DNA of 64,000 nt from Leptolyngbya sp. KIOST-1 (GCF_000763385.1 NZ_JQFA01000004.1:186001-250000), one strand, 5' to 3'; counted from the stretch's first letter, positions 42,937 through 53,280 are shown. Numbers and translations are program-made. The notes: a model not told the origin generated them from the sequence alone.

Positions 42937-44349
42937 ATGAGCAAGGGTACGCTGTTCGACAAAGTCTGGGATTTGCACACCGTTGGTACCCTGCCCTCGG
43001 GGCAGACTCAGCTGTTTATTGGGTTGCACCTGGTGCACGAGGTCACCAGTCCCCAGGCCTTTGCCATGGTGCGCGAACGCCAGCTCAAGGTGATGTACCC
43101 CGATCGCACCGTCGCCACGGTCGACCACATCGTGCCCACCGACAGCCAGGCCCGGCCCTTCGCCGACCCCCTGGCCGAGGCGATGATGCAGGCCCTGGAG
43201 CAAAACTGCCAGGAGCACGGCATTCGCTTTTACAACATCGGCTCCGGCAGCCAGGGCATTGTCCACGTAATTGCCCCCGAACAGGGGTTGACCCAGCCGG
43301 GCATGACGATCGCCTGCGGCGACAGCCACACCTCCACCCACGGGGCCTTTGGGGCGATCGCCTTTGGCATTGGCACCAGCCAGGTGCGCGACGTGCTGGC
43401 CTCCCAAACCCTGGCTTTGGGCAAGCTCAAGGTGCGCCGCATCGAGGTCAACGGTGCGCTCCAGCCGGGGGTCTACGCCAAGGACGTGATTCTGCACATC
43501 ATTCGCACCCTGGGGGTGAAGGGCGGGGTGGGCTACGCCTACGAGTTTGCCGGTACGGCGATCGAAGCCATGTCCATGGAAGAGCGCATGACCCTCTGCA
43601 ATATGGCGATCGAGGGCGGCGCCCGCTGCGGCTACGTCAACCCCGACCAGATTACCTACGACTACCTCAAGGGACGCGACTTTGCGCCCCAGGGGGAGGC
43701 CTGGGATCAGGCCGTCGCCTGGTGGCACACCCTGCGCAGCGATGGCGATGCTGAGTACGACGACGTGGTGGTGATGAACGCCGCCGACATTGCCCCCACC
43801 GTCACCTGGGGCATCACGCCGGGCCAGGGCATTGGCATCAACGAAACCCTGCCCGCCCCCGCCAGCCTGCCCGCCGAAGAACAGGTGCTGGCCCAAGACG
43901 CCTTTGCCTACATGGATCTCGCCCCTGGTCAAAGCCTCAAAGGCACCGCCGTCGATGTGTGCTTCATTGGCAGCTGCACCAACGGGCGCATCAGCGACCT
44001 GCGGGAGGCGGCGAAGATTGCCCAGGGTCACCGGGTGGCGGCGGGGGTGAAAGCCTTTGTAGTACCCGGTTCCGAGCGGGTGAAGCAGCAGGCCGAAGCT
44101 GAGGGGTTGGACAAAATCTTTACCGAGGCGGGCTTTGAGTGGCGCGAGGCGGGCTGTTCCATGTGCCTGGCCATGAACCCCGACAAGCTCCAGGGGCGGC
44201 AGCTCAGCGCGTCGTCGTCCAACCGCAACTTCAAGGGGCGGCAGGGGTCGGCCTCGGGCCGCACGCTGCTGATGAGCCCGGCCATGGTGGCGGCGGCGGC
44301 GGTGGCGGGCCAGGTCACCGACGTACGCGAGTACCTCACCAATCCGTAG
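42937..44349 (+). CDS. leuC: 3-isopropylmalate dehydratase large subunit
   Basis: Aconitase-fold subunit carrying the 4Fe-4S cluster; isomerises 2- to 3-isopropylmalate in leucine synthesis together with LeuD. I chose ATG 42937 (470 residues, [14 protein letters not shown]); the frame extends upstream without homology. Cluster cysteines are visible in [12 protein letters not shown] and [14 protein letters not shown]. The signature [20 protein letters not shown] matches the large subunit and not generic aconitase. No leuD lies downstream in this window. Confidence 0.97.
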   Translation: MSKGTLFDKVWDLHTVGTLPSGQTQLFIGLHLVHEVTSPQAFAMVRERQLKVMYPDRTVATVDHIVPTDSQARPFADPLAEAMMQALEQNCQEHGIRFYNIGSGSQGIVHVIAPEQGLTQPGMTIACGDSHTSTHGAFGAIAFGIGTSQVRDVLASQTLALGKLKVRRIEVNGALQPGVYAKDVILHIIRTLGVKGGVGYAYEFAGTAIEAMSMEERMTLCNMAIEGGARCGYVNPDQITYDYLKGRDFAPQGEAWDQAVAWWHTLRSDGDAEYDDVVVMNAADIAPTVTWGITPGQGIGINETLPAPASLPAEEQVLAQDAFAYMDLAPGQSLKGTAVDVCFIGSCTNGRISDLREAAKIAQGHRVAAGVKAFVVPGSERVKQQAEAEGLDKIFTEAGFEWREAGCSMCLAMNPDKLQGRQLSASSSNRNFKGRQGSASGRTLLMSPAMVAAAAVAGQVTDVREYLTNP

Positions 44350-44666
44350 TCGGAGATATCGGCACCGGGGAAACGTATCGCATATAGCCAAGCAGGGCGA
44401 GCCAGGTGCGGCAGATCACAAAGGTTAACGAAGTGTTTGCCTGAACTTAACCTGGATTGAGGAGTTTCTTAATTCAGGGCGTTGATGATGTAGCTGGGAA
44501 CTCTGCTGCCGGAAGGCTGCCATTGAGCCAGATTTGACTGGAACTGCTCAGTGACACGGCTCTCGACCAACCGCGATCGCCAGTGACGGCCACGCTTTGA
44601 TGGCTGCACATCATGGTTGAGCGTTTGGTGGGCCAGTAGTTACCCCGGCGCACTCTAGGTACCTCC
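44350..44666. other. Intergenic region between leuC and Crp-type gene
   Basis: About 317 bp with no convincing gene. Short GC hairpins occur near the right end. It should hold the leuC terminator and the promoter of the regulator gene; neither can be placed with confidence. Confidence 0.35.
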
Positions 44667-45353
44667 GTGTCTGTAACCGCAACTTCTGCCGTTGGCAATG
44701 CTGCCCTAGACGTCTACAGCCATCGTACCTTTATTCAGCTGCTGGAGCAGCTCTACCGAGAGCGGGCGCTAGTGCCCTACGCCGCCGGGCGACCGATTCC
44801 GCTGCGAGCTGACGATGTGCTGGTCATCTGTCGGGGCATCGTTCAACTGTTTACCATTCAGCAAGACGGTAGCGAAACCCTGCTGGGGCTGGCCGGGCCG
44901 TCGATGCCGGTGGGACTACCCCTGACCACCGTTGACCCCTACTGGGTGACCGCCATCACCGATGTCGATGTCCTATCGCTGCCCATGGCTGAAATCGAAG
45001 GGTCGTCGGTGCTGATGGCGGGCATGTTTCGCAATATTCTGCTGCGTATGCAGCAGGCCGAGGCCTGGCTGGCCCTCTCGGGCAAGCGGCTGGTCGCCGA
45101 TAGACTCAGGCATTTTTTGCTGATGCTGGCCCAGGACTTTGGTCAGGTAGAACCCAGCGGTATCCGCATTCCCATCCGGCTTACCCATCACCAACTGGCT
45201 ACGGCCATCGGCACCACTCGGGTCACCGTCACCCGGTTGCTCAAGGACTTTAAAGCCGAGGGGTGGCTGAGGATCGACCAGCGCCACATGGTGCTTCAGC
45301 TCGATCCTCAGTTTCCGGCCAGCCGACTGCTGAACCCGATCGCTCAGCGCTAG
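44667..45353 (+). CDS. Crp/Fnr family transcription regulator
   Basis: 228 residues from GTG 44667. N-terminal effector-binding beta-roll (about 35-110), a dimerisation helix (about 115-150), and a C-terminal Crp-type helix-turn-helix with LTHHQLATAIGTTRVTVTRLL. The phosphate-binding cassette of true cAMP-binding proteins is not recognisable, so the ligand is unknown. It is not NtcA, which has a different HTH. The HTH resembles the second Crp-type gene at 61909 (SEVLGSSRVTVTRLL). It is flanked on the right by a MITE-like element. Confidence 0.87.
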   Translation: MSVTATSAVGNAALDVYSHRTFIQLLEQLYRERALVPYAAGRPIPLRADDVLVICRGIVQLFTIQQDGSETLLGLAGPSMPVGLPLTTVDPYWVTAITDVDVLSLPMAEIEGSSVLMAGMFRNILLRMQQAEAWLALSGKRLVADRLRHFLLMLAQDFGQVEPSGIRIPIRLTHHQLATAIGTTRVTVTRLLKDFKAEGWLRIDQRHMVLQLDPQFPASRLLNPIAQR

Positions 45354-45497
45354 GGCGTGTCATCAATTGTGGCTAAAAGCTCGGTATATCAAGCTTTGCC
45401 ACGCCCGACCCCAAAGACAGGCTAGGGGCTGTAACCCTTAATTTTGGGGTATTTGACAGCTATGGGTATTTAGCCGCTAATGGATGACAGCCCTAGG
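45350..45497. mobile_element. MITE-like element, copy B
   Basis: 148 bp between the Crp-type and DUF1350 genes, starting 3 bp before the Crp-type stop codon ends. Left end CTAGGGCGTGTCATCAATTG and right end TAATGGATGACAGCCCTAGG are imperfect inverted repeats. Its left two-thirds match copy A (14885-14980) in reverse orientation. No coding capacity. The left end contributes the stop codon region of the Crp-type gene. Confidence 0.6.
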
Positions 45498-45505
45498 TTA
45501 GGGCG

Positions 45506-46477
45506 CTATCGCTCAACCAGGGTCGGCACCCTGTCCCCAGAGACCGCCTCGGCGGTCATCCCCACTTCGGCGGTCATCTCCACCGTTTGCAGGCGGGTAA
45601 ACAGCTCCAGCACAGCGTCGCCCGTGGGCCACTGCCCCAGGGGCTTGATGAATTTATCCAGGGGGTTGAGATCGACCAGCCAGGAGCCGATTTTTACCCC
45701 CAGGGGCTCCAGATGCCTGCCCTCAAACTCGCGATAGATCAGCCCCTTGGCCTGGAGGTGTTGGTAAAGCCAGAGCACGTCGCTGGTGGCCGCACAGGCG
45801 TCTTGAAGGCTGCCCGCCACTCCGTCGCGGTCGTAGGCGACCATGGCGGTCAGGTTGAACAGGCGGCTGCGATCGATCAGGGCCAGGGTCTGCGATCGGG
45901 TGGGTTGTACCCCCAGCCCCAGGGCGTCGAGCAGGTGGGCCAGGGCCTTGACGGGCACGGCACTGGTGGTATCGCTAAGGTCGGGGGCCAGCAGTTGGGA
46001 GGGCTGGTTCCAGATGGTGGGGACGGTAGAGAGGCGATCGCGCAGCCAGCGGGCCGTTTTGGACCCAATCACGCGATCGAGGGTTTCATCCTGGACATCC
46101 AGCTCCACCCCGCAGAGCAGTTCGAGCAGCGCAATATATTTACAGCCCAGACTGTGGCCCAGCCAGGCGTAGCGATCGCCCTGGCGGTAGAGGTCACCCT
46201 CATACCCCAAGCGCTGAGCCAGGTCCGGCAGGAGTGCCCGCAGCCGCCGCTGTTCCTCCAGCAGCCCCAGGGCAATCCCCCAGTGGCGAAAGCTGAACCG
46301 GAAAGGCATGGCCACCACGGCATACCCGGCCCGGTAGACCTCCTGCAGCAGGTGGCGATAGCTCAGGGTCGGAAACGTGCCAAAGAACGCCCCGCCAATA
46401 AACTGAATCACCCCCTTGGGCTGCGGGTGCAGCGCCACCCAGCTGTAGGACACAGGTTCAAATTTAGGTGATGGCAT
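45506..46477 (-). CDS. DUF1350 family protein
   Basis: 323 residues, a family found in cyanobacteria and plants with an alpha/beta-hydrolase-like core. Early landmarks are VIQFIGGAFFGTFPTLSYR and AMPFRFSFRHWGIA. The putative nucleophile elbow reads WLGHSLGCKY (GxSxG as GHSLG) near residue 110. No signal peptide, so cytosolic or thylakoid-peripheral. The substrate is unknown. The start ATG at 46477 fits the family N-terminus. Confidence 0.87.
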   Translation of the reverse strand: MPSPKFEPVSYSWVALHPQPKGVIQFIGGAFFGTFPTLSYRHLLQEVYRAGYAVVAMPFRFSFRHWGIALGLLEEQRRLRALLPDLAQRLGYEGDLYRQGDRYAWLGHSLGCKYIALLELLCGVELDVQDETLDRVIGSKTARWLRDRLSTVPTIWNQPSQLLAPDLSDTTSAVPVKALAHLLDALGLGVQPTRSQTLALIDRSRLFNLTAMVAYDRDGVAGSLQDACAATSDVLWLYQHLQAKGLIYREFEGRHLEPLGVKIGSWLVDLNPLDKFIKPLGQWPTGDAVLELFTRLQTVEMTAEVGMTAEAVSGDRVPTLVER

Positions 46478-46667
46478 GGCAAGGTCCAGGGTTACGGCAG
46501 GGCAAACCAGCCGCAGGCGGTGCCCACGGCTGATCTCGGACTGAGCAAAAACGTTAGCGGTAGGGACAAACGTCGGGTTGAAATAGGTTGGGGCGCTTAG
46601 GGTGTTGGCCCAATCGCCCCAACCCAGTCGTCACTTGGGGGAGGGGTTCCCCCTGACAGCGCTGGGG

Positions 46668-47501
46668 TTATGGGCTCACCGGCTCCATACGGATGGGAAT
46701 TTCGAGCCGAGAGAGCAGAGCACTGACGGTGCTGAGGTTTTCAGCGCTGGGATCCACCTGGGCCAGTGTCTCAGCCAGCACCTCGGCCCGGGCCGCCGGG
46801 CTGAGCAACGACAGGTCGATGGCCGGAGGGTTGACCAGCTCAGGAATCACGGGCCGTTCTAGCCCCACATTGCCTACAAAGATCGGGTCAATGACGAAGG
46901 AACCAGGGTCGGGCACGATTTCGTTCAGCCCCTTACCGCTGGCCAGCTGCAGCGGATAGTTGATTTGATCAAAGTCACCGCCGCTGCCGGGGAAGGTATT
47001 GGGCAGGAAGGTGCCGCGAATCTCAGGGTTTAGCAGCACCTTGACCGGAGTGCTGCCCTGGGGCCGCAAAAAGATGCCCTGGCGCAGGGCCGGTACGCTC
47101 AGCCGCACATAGCCCCGAATCTCAATGTCGGGATTGGCCTCATTGAACAGGCCCGGCTTCGATAGATCGGGCAGCAGTTGCAGAGAGGCGGTCTGCCGGG
47201 CAGGCACCCGAAAGCGGGTGGTAAACACCGGGGTAACCGGGCTGGGGCTGACAGGGGTCAGGGCTAAGAAGCTGTTGGCCCCAGCCACATCAAAGGCAAC
47301 CACCGCGTTGCCCGCCAGGTTGCGGTTGGGGTTGGCGGGGTTGGGGCGGCTAACGGTGAACTCCAGCTGGTAGGTCAGGTCGCGGTCTTCCAGGTTGGAG
47401 AGAGTTAAGAAATAGCCTTGAATGACCCGCCGAGCCAGGGTAGGGCTGGTCGGGGGCGGGGCAATGCGCTTGACGAGTAGCTCAAAGGTCGTGATTTCCA
47501 T
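46668..47501 (-). CDS. Hypothetical protein, beta-rich
   Basis: 277 residues that I do not recognise. No signal peptide and no membrane segment. Pattern suggests a beta-sandwich: many alternating hydrophobic strands separated by Pro/Asn loops (GYFLTLSNLEDRDLTYQLEF, FRVPARQTASLQLLP, EIRGYVRLSVPA). The last 60 residues (LSPAARAEVLAETLAQV) form helices. The strand pattern recalls proteins that line extracellular or structural surfaces, but that is speculation. It lies between DUF1350 and purN with more than 150 bp on both sides, so probably its own unit. Confidence 0.6.
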   Translation of the reverse strand: MEITTFELLVKRIAPPPTSPTLARRVIQGYFLTLSNLEDRDLTYQLEFTVSRPNPANPNRNLAGNAVVAFDVAGANSFLALTPVSPSPVTPVFTTRFRVPARQTASLQLLPDLSKPGLFNEANPDIEIRGYVRLSVPALRQGIFLRPQGSTPVKVLLNPEIRGTFLPNTFPGSGGDFDQINYPLQLASGKGLNEIVPDPGSFVIDPIFVGNVGLERPVIPELVNPPAIDLSLLSPAARAEVLAETLAQVDPSAENLSTVSALLSRLEIPIRMEPVSP

Positions 47502-47654
47502 GGGTTTATTTCACTATGGGTAACGGCATACTCCCTGGGTCTGGGCTACCCTGTTGGGCTGAGCCTCTCACCGCCAGGTTGTCCCCATTCTCCTGAAGCG
47601 CCCCCGCCCCTGCCGTCACCCGCGCGGGTACATTCTGAAGCTCTGAAGCCACCT

Positions 47655-48290
47655 TTAAGTCAGCTCCGCCGCCAGGGCGATCGCTGCCGGATAAATCCGG
47701 TGCTCCTGCACCTGAATCCGAGCCTGAAGGGTTGCCGCCGTATCAGTCGGCTCCACCGACACCGCCGCCTGCATAATCACCGGGCCGCTGTCCACGGCCA
47801 GCTCCACCTGGTGGACGGTGCAGCCCGCCACCCGCACCCCCGCTGCCAGGGCCTGCTCTACCGCTCGCAGCCCCGGAAAGCTGGGCAGCAGGCTGGGGTG
47901 AATGTTGAGGATCTGCCCGGCAAAGGCGTCGATTAACACCGTCGTCACGCAGCGCATCCAACCCGCCATAATCACCCAGTCCACCCCGTGGGCCTGCAGC
48001 CTGTGCACAATATCACTATCTAGAGCTTCGCGGCTGGGGTAGTGGCGATGGTTGAGCAACACCGCTGGCAGACCCAAGCGGGCGGCCCGTTCGGCCACCC
48101 CCGCCCCAGGGTTGTTGTAGATGACGACGCGAATTTCGGCATGCAGTTCATCGCGCTGGATCGATCGAGCGATCGCCTCCAGGTTGCTGCCGTTGCCCGA
48201 AGCCATCACCCCGAGACGGAGCGGCGATTCAAACCGGGGCCAGGTTCCAGGCAGGGGCGGCGAGATGAGAGCAGCGGCAGTCTCCAACAT
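47655..48290 (-). CDS. purN: Phosphoribosylglycinamide formyltransferase
   Basis: Transfers a formyl group from 10-formyl-THF in purine synthesis (GAR transformylase). LGVMASGNGSNLEAI is the phosphate-binding start, VIYNNPGAG follows, and the catalytic cluster is LNIHPSLLPSFPG with VRVAGCTVHQVELAVDSGP (Asn, His, Asp present). I chose ATG 48290 (211 residues); a GTG at 48335 would add 15 residues without homology. It is divergent from the metalloprotease gene, 82 bp apart. Confidence 0.94.
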   Translation of the reverse strand: MLETAAALISPPLPGTWPRFESPLRLGVMASGNGSNLEAIARSIQRDELHAEIRVVIYNNPGAGVAERAARLGLPAVLLNHRHYPSREALDSDIVHRLQAHGVDWVIMAGWMRCVTTVLIDAFAGQILNIHPSLLPSFPGLRAVEQALAAGVRVAGCTVHQVELAVDSGPVIMQAAVSVEPTDTAATLQARIQVQEHRIYPAAIALAAELT

Positions 48291-48372
48291 AGGATCGGGA
48301 AAAGGGTGAAATTGGGAACTATCATATGACAACACGAAACGCCTCTAGCGCAGGGGTAAAGGAGGGCGTCTG

Positions 48373-51210
48373 GTGAAGCGGGGCATGCGGCTGGGACTCA
48401 TTTTTTTCTGCGGGCTGGCGATCGCGGCCACCCTCGCCTGGGCTCACCTCCAGCCGGCCAGAGCCTTTGTCCCTACAACTGAGTCCGCCTCGCCCCTGCT
48501 CTACGCCCAGGGCGAAGCGGCGGACAGCAGCGTTCCCGATGCCGAAGCCACTCCCCCACCGGAGCCAGGCAGCCTCAAGTCCTTTGATGAGACTATCAAG
48601 GGGCTGACGGTTTCCCAGGGTCTGTTTACGGTCTACCACGACCTGGAGCGGAATCGAGCGTTCCTGGGGCTAAAGCCCAGTCAGCTCCAGCAAAATCTGC
48701 TGTTCATGGCCAACCTGGAGTCGGGGCTGGGGGAACTGGGGCTGTTTCGAGGCTGGCCCGTCAACGATTTAATGATCCAGTTTCGCCGGATTCCCGACAA
48801 CCGCCTCCAGGTTGCGGTGCCCAACCTGTACGTGCGCAACCCGCAGCCCCAGGCCCAGCGACTGCTGCGCGAGTCCTTCGGCGATTCAGTTTTAACGACC
48901 CTCCCCATCCAGGCCATCCACAGCCAAACCGGGGAACTCTTGATTGACCTGAAAGACTTTTTGATCAGTCGCGACCTGGCCAACCTGCCGGGCCAGTTTC
49001 CCTGGGCGCTGGGCAGCTATGGGCTCAATGCCGAAGCATCCTACCTGGGACCAGTCAAAGCCTTTCCTGACAATATTGAGCTAGAAACAGTCCTGGGGTT
49101 CAGCGGTGGAGGCAGTCCGACCTCACCCTTTGCCTTTGGGCTCAGTAGCCTGCCAGACCGGCGGGGATTTAACCTGCGGGTGCGCTACAGTCTCTCAGCG
49201 ATACCCAACCACCCCAGTTTTCATCCCCGCCAGGCGGATGAGCGCATCGGGTACTTTCTCACCGCCTACCGATCGCCTGGACGGCCCGGCCTCTCCGATC
49301 CCTTTGTGCGCTACATTCACCGCTGGCATCTGGAGAAACAAAACCCCGCCGCCGCCCTCTCGCCGCCCAAGCAACCGCTGGTGTTCTGGATTGAGAACAC
49401 CACTCCCACTGAGTACCGAGAAGCCATTGCCGACGGGGTGAAGTGGTGGAATGCCGCCTTTGAGCGGGCCGGGTTTATCCAGGCGATTGAGGTACGGGAA
49501 ATGCCGGCCAACGCCAGTTGGGACCCCGCCGACGTGCGCTACAACGTGATTCGCTGGTCAGATTCGCTGTACCCCTGGGCCAGTGGACTGGGGCCATCGC
49601 GGGTCAACCCGCTAACCGGGGAAATTTTAGACGCCGACATTATCCTCGACGCCAGCGTGGTGCGCGACCTGGCCCTGGAGTACGACACTCTGATCAGCGG
49701 ATCGGCTCCTACGGCAGGTGGACTGGCCCCCTGCGGCCATCCCCTCAGCGATCGCCTGATGGCCCGCCAGGCGACCCGTCCCTCGTCCCGTCCCGCTAAC
49801 GCCGTGCAGCGGTTGGATGCCATGGATTACTGTGCTGGACTGCGATCGGCTCAGACCAGCGCCTTTGGCTCATTGGCGATCGCCACCCTGGCCCCTCCCT
49901 TCTCCAGCCGCGAGGCCAAGCAGACCTACATTCAGCAGTATCTGAGGATGCTCACCGCCCACGAAGTGGGGCACGTGCTGGGGCTGCGGCACAATTTTGC
50001 TGGCAGCACGCTGCTGTCTCCCGCTGAGGTGAACGACCCGGCGATCACGCAGGCCCAGGGGATGGCCAGCTCTATCATGGACTATCTCCCCCCCAACCTG
50101 GCCCCCCCGGGCCAGCCCCAGGGCGACTATTTTCCCACCAAGCTGGGTCCCTACGACCTGTGGACGATCGAGTACGGCTACCGCCCGGTCAGCACCCCCA
50201 TCGCCGCCCAGCGAGAGCTACAGCCCATTGCCAACCGCACGGGGCCGGGGCTGGCCTACGCCCCCGACGAAGATGCCTTTGCCCTGCTCGATCCCAAGGC
50301 CAGCGCCTGGGATATGAGCAGCGATCCCCTGGGCTATGCCGAGGACCAGATGGCGATCGCCAAGACCATCTGGGACCGCCTGGACTGGTACTCGGTAAAC
50401 CCCGGCGAGGGCTACGGTCAGCTGCGGCAGCGGGTCAATTTGGTCTTTTCCCACTACGACATGCAGGCCATGATCATCGCCAACTACATCGGTGGTCAGC
50501 GATTCACCCGCACAGACCCCTGGAGTTCACGGGGTCGAGCCCCCTTCGAACCCATTCCAGCAGCGGAGCAGCGGCGGGCCCTGGCGGTGCTCAACCACCG
50601 AGTCTTTGCCCCCGATGCCCTGGCCCTCTCTCCAGAACTGGTCAACCGCCTCGCCCCAGACCGCTGGCTCGACTGGGGCCAGAACCCCTTCGTCGATCGG
50701 ATTGACTATCCCATCTACGATCGCATCCTGTTTACCCAGGCCTTCACCCTCAGCGACCTGCTGGACGGCTATCGGCTGCTGCGGCTGCGCGATAGCGAGT
50801 TTAAGCAGCCGGGCGGGGAGGCGTTTAGGCTGGCCGAACTGTTCGACACCCTCGGGCATTCCATCTGGTCCGAGGTGCTCAATCCGCCCGCCGAGGGGGT
50901 GTCCATCTCCAGCCTGCGTCAGGGTCTCCAGCGACACCACCTGAATACGCTGACCAGCCTGGTGCTGCGCAACCATGGCTCGGGCGAAGGGGTTGGCAGT
51001 CTACTGGAGTTTGTGGCGCAGGAATTCACCTTCGGTGCCCCCGAAGAAGCCCGGGTGCTGGCTCGCTACCAGCTCAGACAGCTCCAGGGGGCGATCGCTC
51101 ACCACCTCAACCGCCGGGGCAATCGGCTGGATACCGCCACCGTGGCCTACCTGGAAGACACCCGCGATCGCATCGCCAAAGTGCTCGACGCTCCTTTACG
51201 GGGGCAATAA
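48373..51210 (+). CDS. Exported zinc-dependent metalloprotease (DUF5117-type)
   Basis: 945-residue protein with a signal peptide (residues 6-30, ending QPARA) and an acidic Pro-rich linker. A long N-terminal region (about 70-330) resembles the DUF5117 domain, followed by a metzincin-like domain with zinc motif HEVGHVLGLRHNF (near residue 537) and the Met-turn region ASSIMDYLPPN. The zinc and catalytic Glu residues are intact. Function is probably degradation of envelope or extracellular proteins. Related proteins are common in cyanobacteria and Bacteroidetes. Followed in the same direction by the DUF3370 gene after 263 bp without features. Confidence 0.88.
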   Translation: MKRGMRLGLIFFCGLAIAATLAWAHLQPARAFVPTTESASPLLYAQGEAADSSVPDAEATPPPEPGSLKSFDETIKGLTVSQGLFTVYHDLERNRAFLGLKPSQLQQNLLFMANLESGLGELGLFRGWPVNDLMIQFRRIPDNRLQVAVPNLYVRNPQPQAQRLLRESFGDSVLTTLPIQAIHSQTGELLIDLKDFLISRDLANLPGQFPWALGSYGLNAEASYLGPVKAFPDNIELETVLGFSGGGSPTSPFAFGLSSLPDRRGFNLRVRYSLSAIPNHPSFHPRQADERIGYFLTAYRSPGRPGLSDPFVRYIHRWHLEKQNPAAALSPPKQPLVFWIENTTPTEYREAIADGVKWWNAAFERAGFIQAIEVREMPANASWDPADVRYNVIRWSDSLYPWASGLGPSRVNPLTGEILDADIILDASVVRDLALEYDTLISGSAPTAGGLAPCGHPLSDRLMARQATRPSSRPANAVQRLDAMDYCAGLRSAQTSAFGSLAIATLAPPFSSREAKQTYIQQYLRMLTAHEVGHVLGLRHNFAGSTLLSPAEVNDPAITQAQGMASSIMDYLPPNLAPPGQPQGDYFPTKLGPYDLWTIEYGYRPVSTPIAAQRELQPIANRTGPGLAYAPDEDAFALLDPKASAWDMSSDPLGYAEDQMAIAKTIWDRLDWYSVNPGEGYGQLRQRVNLVFSHYDMQAMIIANYIGGQRFTRTDPWSSRGRAPFEPIPAAEQRRALAVLNHRVFAPDALALSPELVNRLAPDRWLDWGQNPFVDRIDYPIYDRILFTQAFTLSDLLDGYRLLRLRDSEFKQPGGEAFRLAELFDTLGHSIWSEVLNPPAEGVSISSLRQGLQRHHLNTLTSLVLRNHGSGEGVGSLLEFVAQEFTFGAPEEARVLARYQLRQLQGAIAHHLNRRGNRLDTATVAYLEDTRDRIAKVLDAPLRGQ

Positions 51211-51473
51211 ACTCCCCGGGGGAATCTATAAAGATTCTATGATTCCCCCTAAAAAGCAGCGAAATACCCTGTCCCCATAGGTGGTATTGTAGATCGGGCT
51301 AAATACTGCGTTACATTAGCCTCCCCATTGGGCTCGAACCTGGCACGTCCTCGCCAGCCCAACCCACCCTTCAAGGTCATCAAGGCCATTGCCAGGGTCG
51401 TCTACTGCTTCAGGCTTGTGATTACCTGGGCACACTGAATTCACGAGTATTTTGGTCGTTCCGCGGGTTATTC

Positions 51474-53093
51474 ATGCTGAGTGCGTTAGTCGCTTTCACC
51501 CTCTCCCCTCTCTTTGCTCAACTTCCCCAAGGCGAGGTCTCCCCCCCCAGCGAAGCTAAAACCGTTGTCATTCCCCGCGATGGCACCTACGCCGAAGTCA
51601 TTCGCTATCAGGAAGTTCGTCCTCTGCCCGGCAGCCTGGACGAAATTCCGGTTTTCAACAGCAATAGCCCCGAAGTGGTACAGCAGAACGGCATTCTGCT
51701 CTCTACCTTCCCGAAAGACGGCATGGCCACCCCCGAGGCCCACCTCAACTACGCCTTCAACGGTCGCTTTGACGTCTTTGCCCACCACATTGCCCGGGGC
51801 GTAGACCCCGACGACCGCCGCACCCTGTTTATGGGCATCGTCGTCCATAATCCCGGCACCGAGCCCGTTGACATCACGATTCATCAGGGGGTGAGCTACC
51901 TCAGCCAGGAAGCTCCTTTCCTCAACCTGCCCGACGTGCGCCTGAGTAGCAATGGCAATGTCTTTGCGGGTCCGGGCAGTCGCACCACCACCGACATTCT
52001 ACGGGGAGCCAATCAATCCCACTGGCCCGAGCGCATTACCATTCCCCCAGGCCATGTGCAGTTGTTGATGAATACCCCCATTCCCCTGCGTCAGCTCACG
52101 GTGCCCGTCAACGGCAGCCATCCCCAGGGCAGCTATATTCCCAAGCCGCCCGTACGTCCGGTCACCCTCACTGCGGCCGACGCTCAACTCACAGCGGAAG
52201 TCGGCGAGAACGGTACCGGCGCTCCACCCCGCCCCGTCGCGCCGCGTCCCATCCCCAGTAACGGTCGCACGGCCATGATGTACCTCTCCAGCAGCGGCCC
52301 GGTGCACGTGGCCAGCCTGGCCCGCTACGCCGACCTACTGCCCAACGGGAACGAGCGTGTGCCCACCCTTCAGGACTGGTTGCAGGTGCTCAGGCAGGGC
52401 CGCCTGGCTGGCCCTCGCGATATTCCCCCGTCTGACCCGGATACCCATCGGTTTGGGCGCTTCTATTACGGCCGGGTTGCCGGAGTCGCCAAAGGGTCTA
52501 ACTGGAAAGCCACCCTAACTGATTCCCCCGACACCGATGTGCTAACGATTCCGGCACCGGGCAACGCCTTCTCCTACGTGATTAGCTCCGTGGACCGCAA
52601 TACCTTTGGCACTGGCCAAATTCAGAGCGCTCCCATGTTGGCTCGCTACCCCGACACCGCGTTCCGCGCCCACGGCAACTACGGTGTGCGCTACAGCCTC
52701 AAGCTGCCCCTGTACAACAACCGAGGGACGCAGCAAACCGTCACCCTCAAGTTTCAAACCCCCATGCGTGACGAAGAGCTAGTGCAGGGGCTGCGGTTTC
52801 GGCGTCCACCCGAAGATCGCATTTTCTTTCGAGGCACTGTGCGCTTGAGATTCAAAAACCAGATGGGACTACAGCGCACCCACTACGTTCACCTCGTGCA
52901 GCGCCGGGGCCAAGAGGCCGATGCCCTGTTGAGACTCAATATCCCCGCCGAGGCTCGTCACGACCTTGAAATTGATCTGGTCTATCCCCCCGACGCTACT
53001 CCACCCCAGGTGATTACCGTGCTCAACGGCGGCATTCCTGAGGTGCTGGAGGCTGAAACGCCAACCCCCCCAGCGCTGAGCCGCGAGCTCTAG
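51474..53093 (+). CDS. DUF3370 domain protein
   Basis: 539 residues of a cyanobacterial family. A hydrophobic N-terminus (MLSALVAFTLSPLFAQ) looks like a signal peptide cut slightly short; an upstream start cannot be excluded. The body is beta-rich with landmarks VRPLPGSLDEIPVFNSNSP, YAFNGRFDVFAHHIARG and LYNNRGTQQTVTLKF. No catalytic motif is visible. Presumably envelope-located. Same strand as the metalloprotease, but distance suggests its own promoter. Confidence 0.85.
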   Translation: MLSALVAFTLSPLFAQLPQGEVSPPSEAKTVVIPRDGTYAEVIRYQEVRPLPGSLDEIPVFNSNSPEVVQQNGILLSTFPKDGMATPEAHLNYAFNGRFDVFAHHIARGVDPDDRRTLFMGIVVHNPGTEPVDITIHQGVSYLSQEAPFLNLPDVRLSSNGNVFAGPGSRTTTDILRGANQSHWPERITIPPGHVQLLMNTPIPLRQLTVPVNGSHPQGSYIPKPPVRPVTLTAADAQLTAEVGENGTGAPPRPVAPRPIPSNGRTAMMYLSSSGPVHVASLARYADLLPNGNERVPTLQDWLQVLRQGRLAGPRDIPPSDPDTHRFGRFYYGRVAGVAKGSNWKATLTDSPDTDVLTIPAPGNAFSYVISSVDRNTFGTGQIQSAPMLARYPDTAFRAHGNYGVRYSLKLPLYNNRGTQQTVTLKFQTPMRDEELVQGLRFRRPPEDRIFFRGTVRLRFKNQMGLQRTHYVHLVQRRGQEADALLRLNIPAEARHDLEIDLVYPPDATPPQVITVLNGGIPEVLEAETPTPPALSREL

Positions 53094-53186
53094 AAGCTGA
53101 CATCCATTCGCCTCTGATTTCTTAGAAGCAATGGTCACAGCGCTGGTATTGGGGTCATCAATAGCCATCGCTATATTCTCAGGACA

Positions 53187-53280
53187 AATCCTACCTGAAT
53201 ACCGCCGATTCGTAGGGGCGCAGCATGCTATGCCCCTACGGGGTTCCTGGTTATGAATCGGGGTTGCCCAAATCGGATTT
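53187..53280. repeat. Dispersed palindromic repeat, copy 2
   Basis: Matches 17991-18085, including the central palindrome (53212-53239, one mismatched pair), CGGGGTT and TGAATCGGGGTT. It occupies the gap of about 300 bp between the DUF3370 and winged-helix genes, in which I see no gene. Confidence 0.65.

Noticed and set aside
42916-44391. 491-residue open frame on minus
   Set aside because: Antisense shadow of leuC, whose catalytic motifs are clear.
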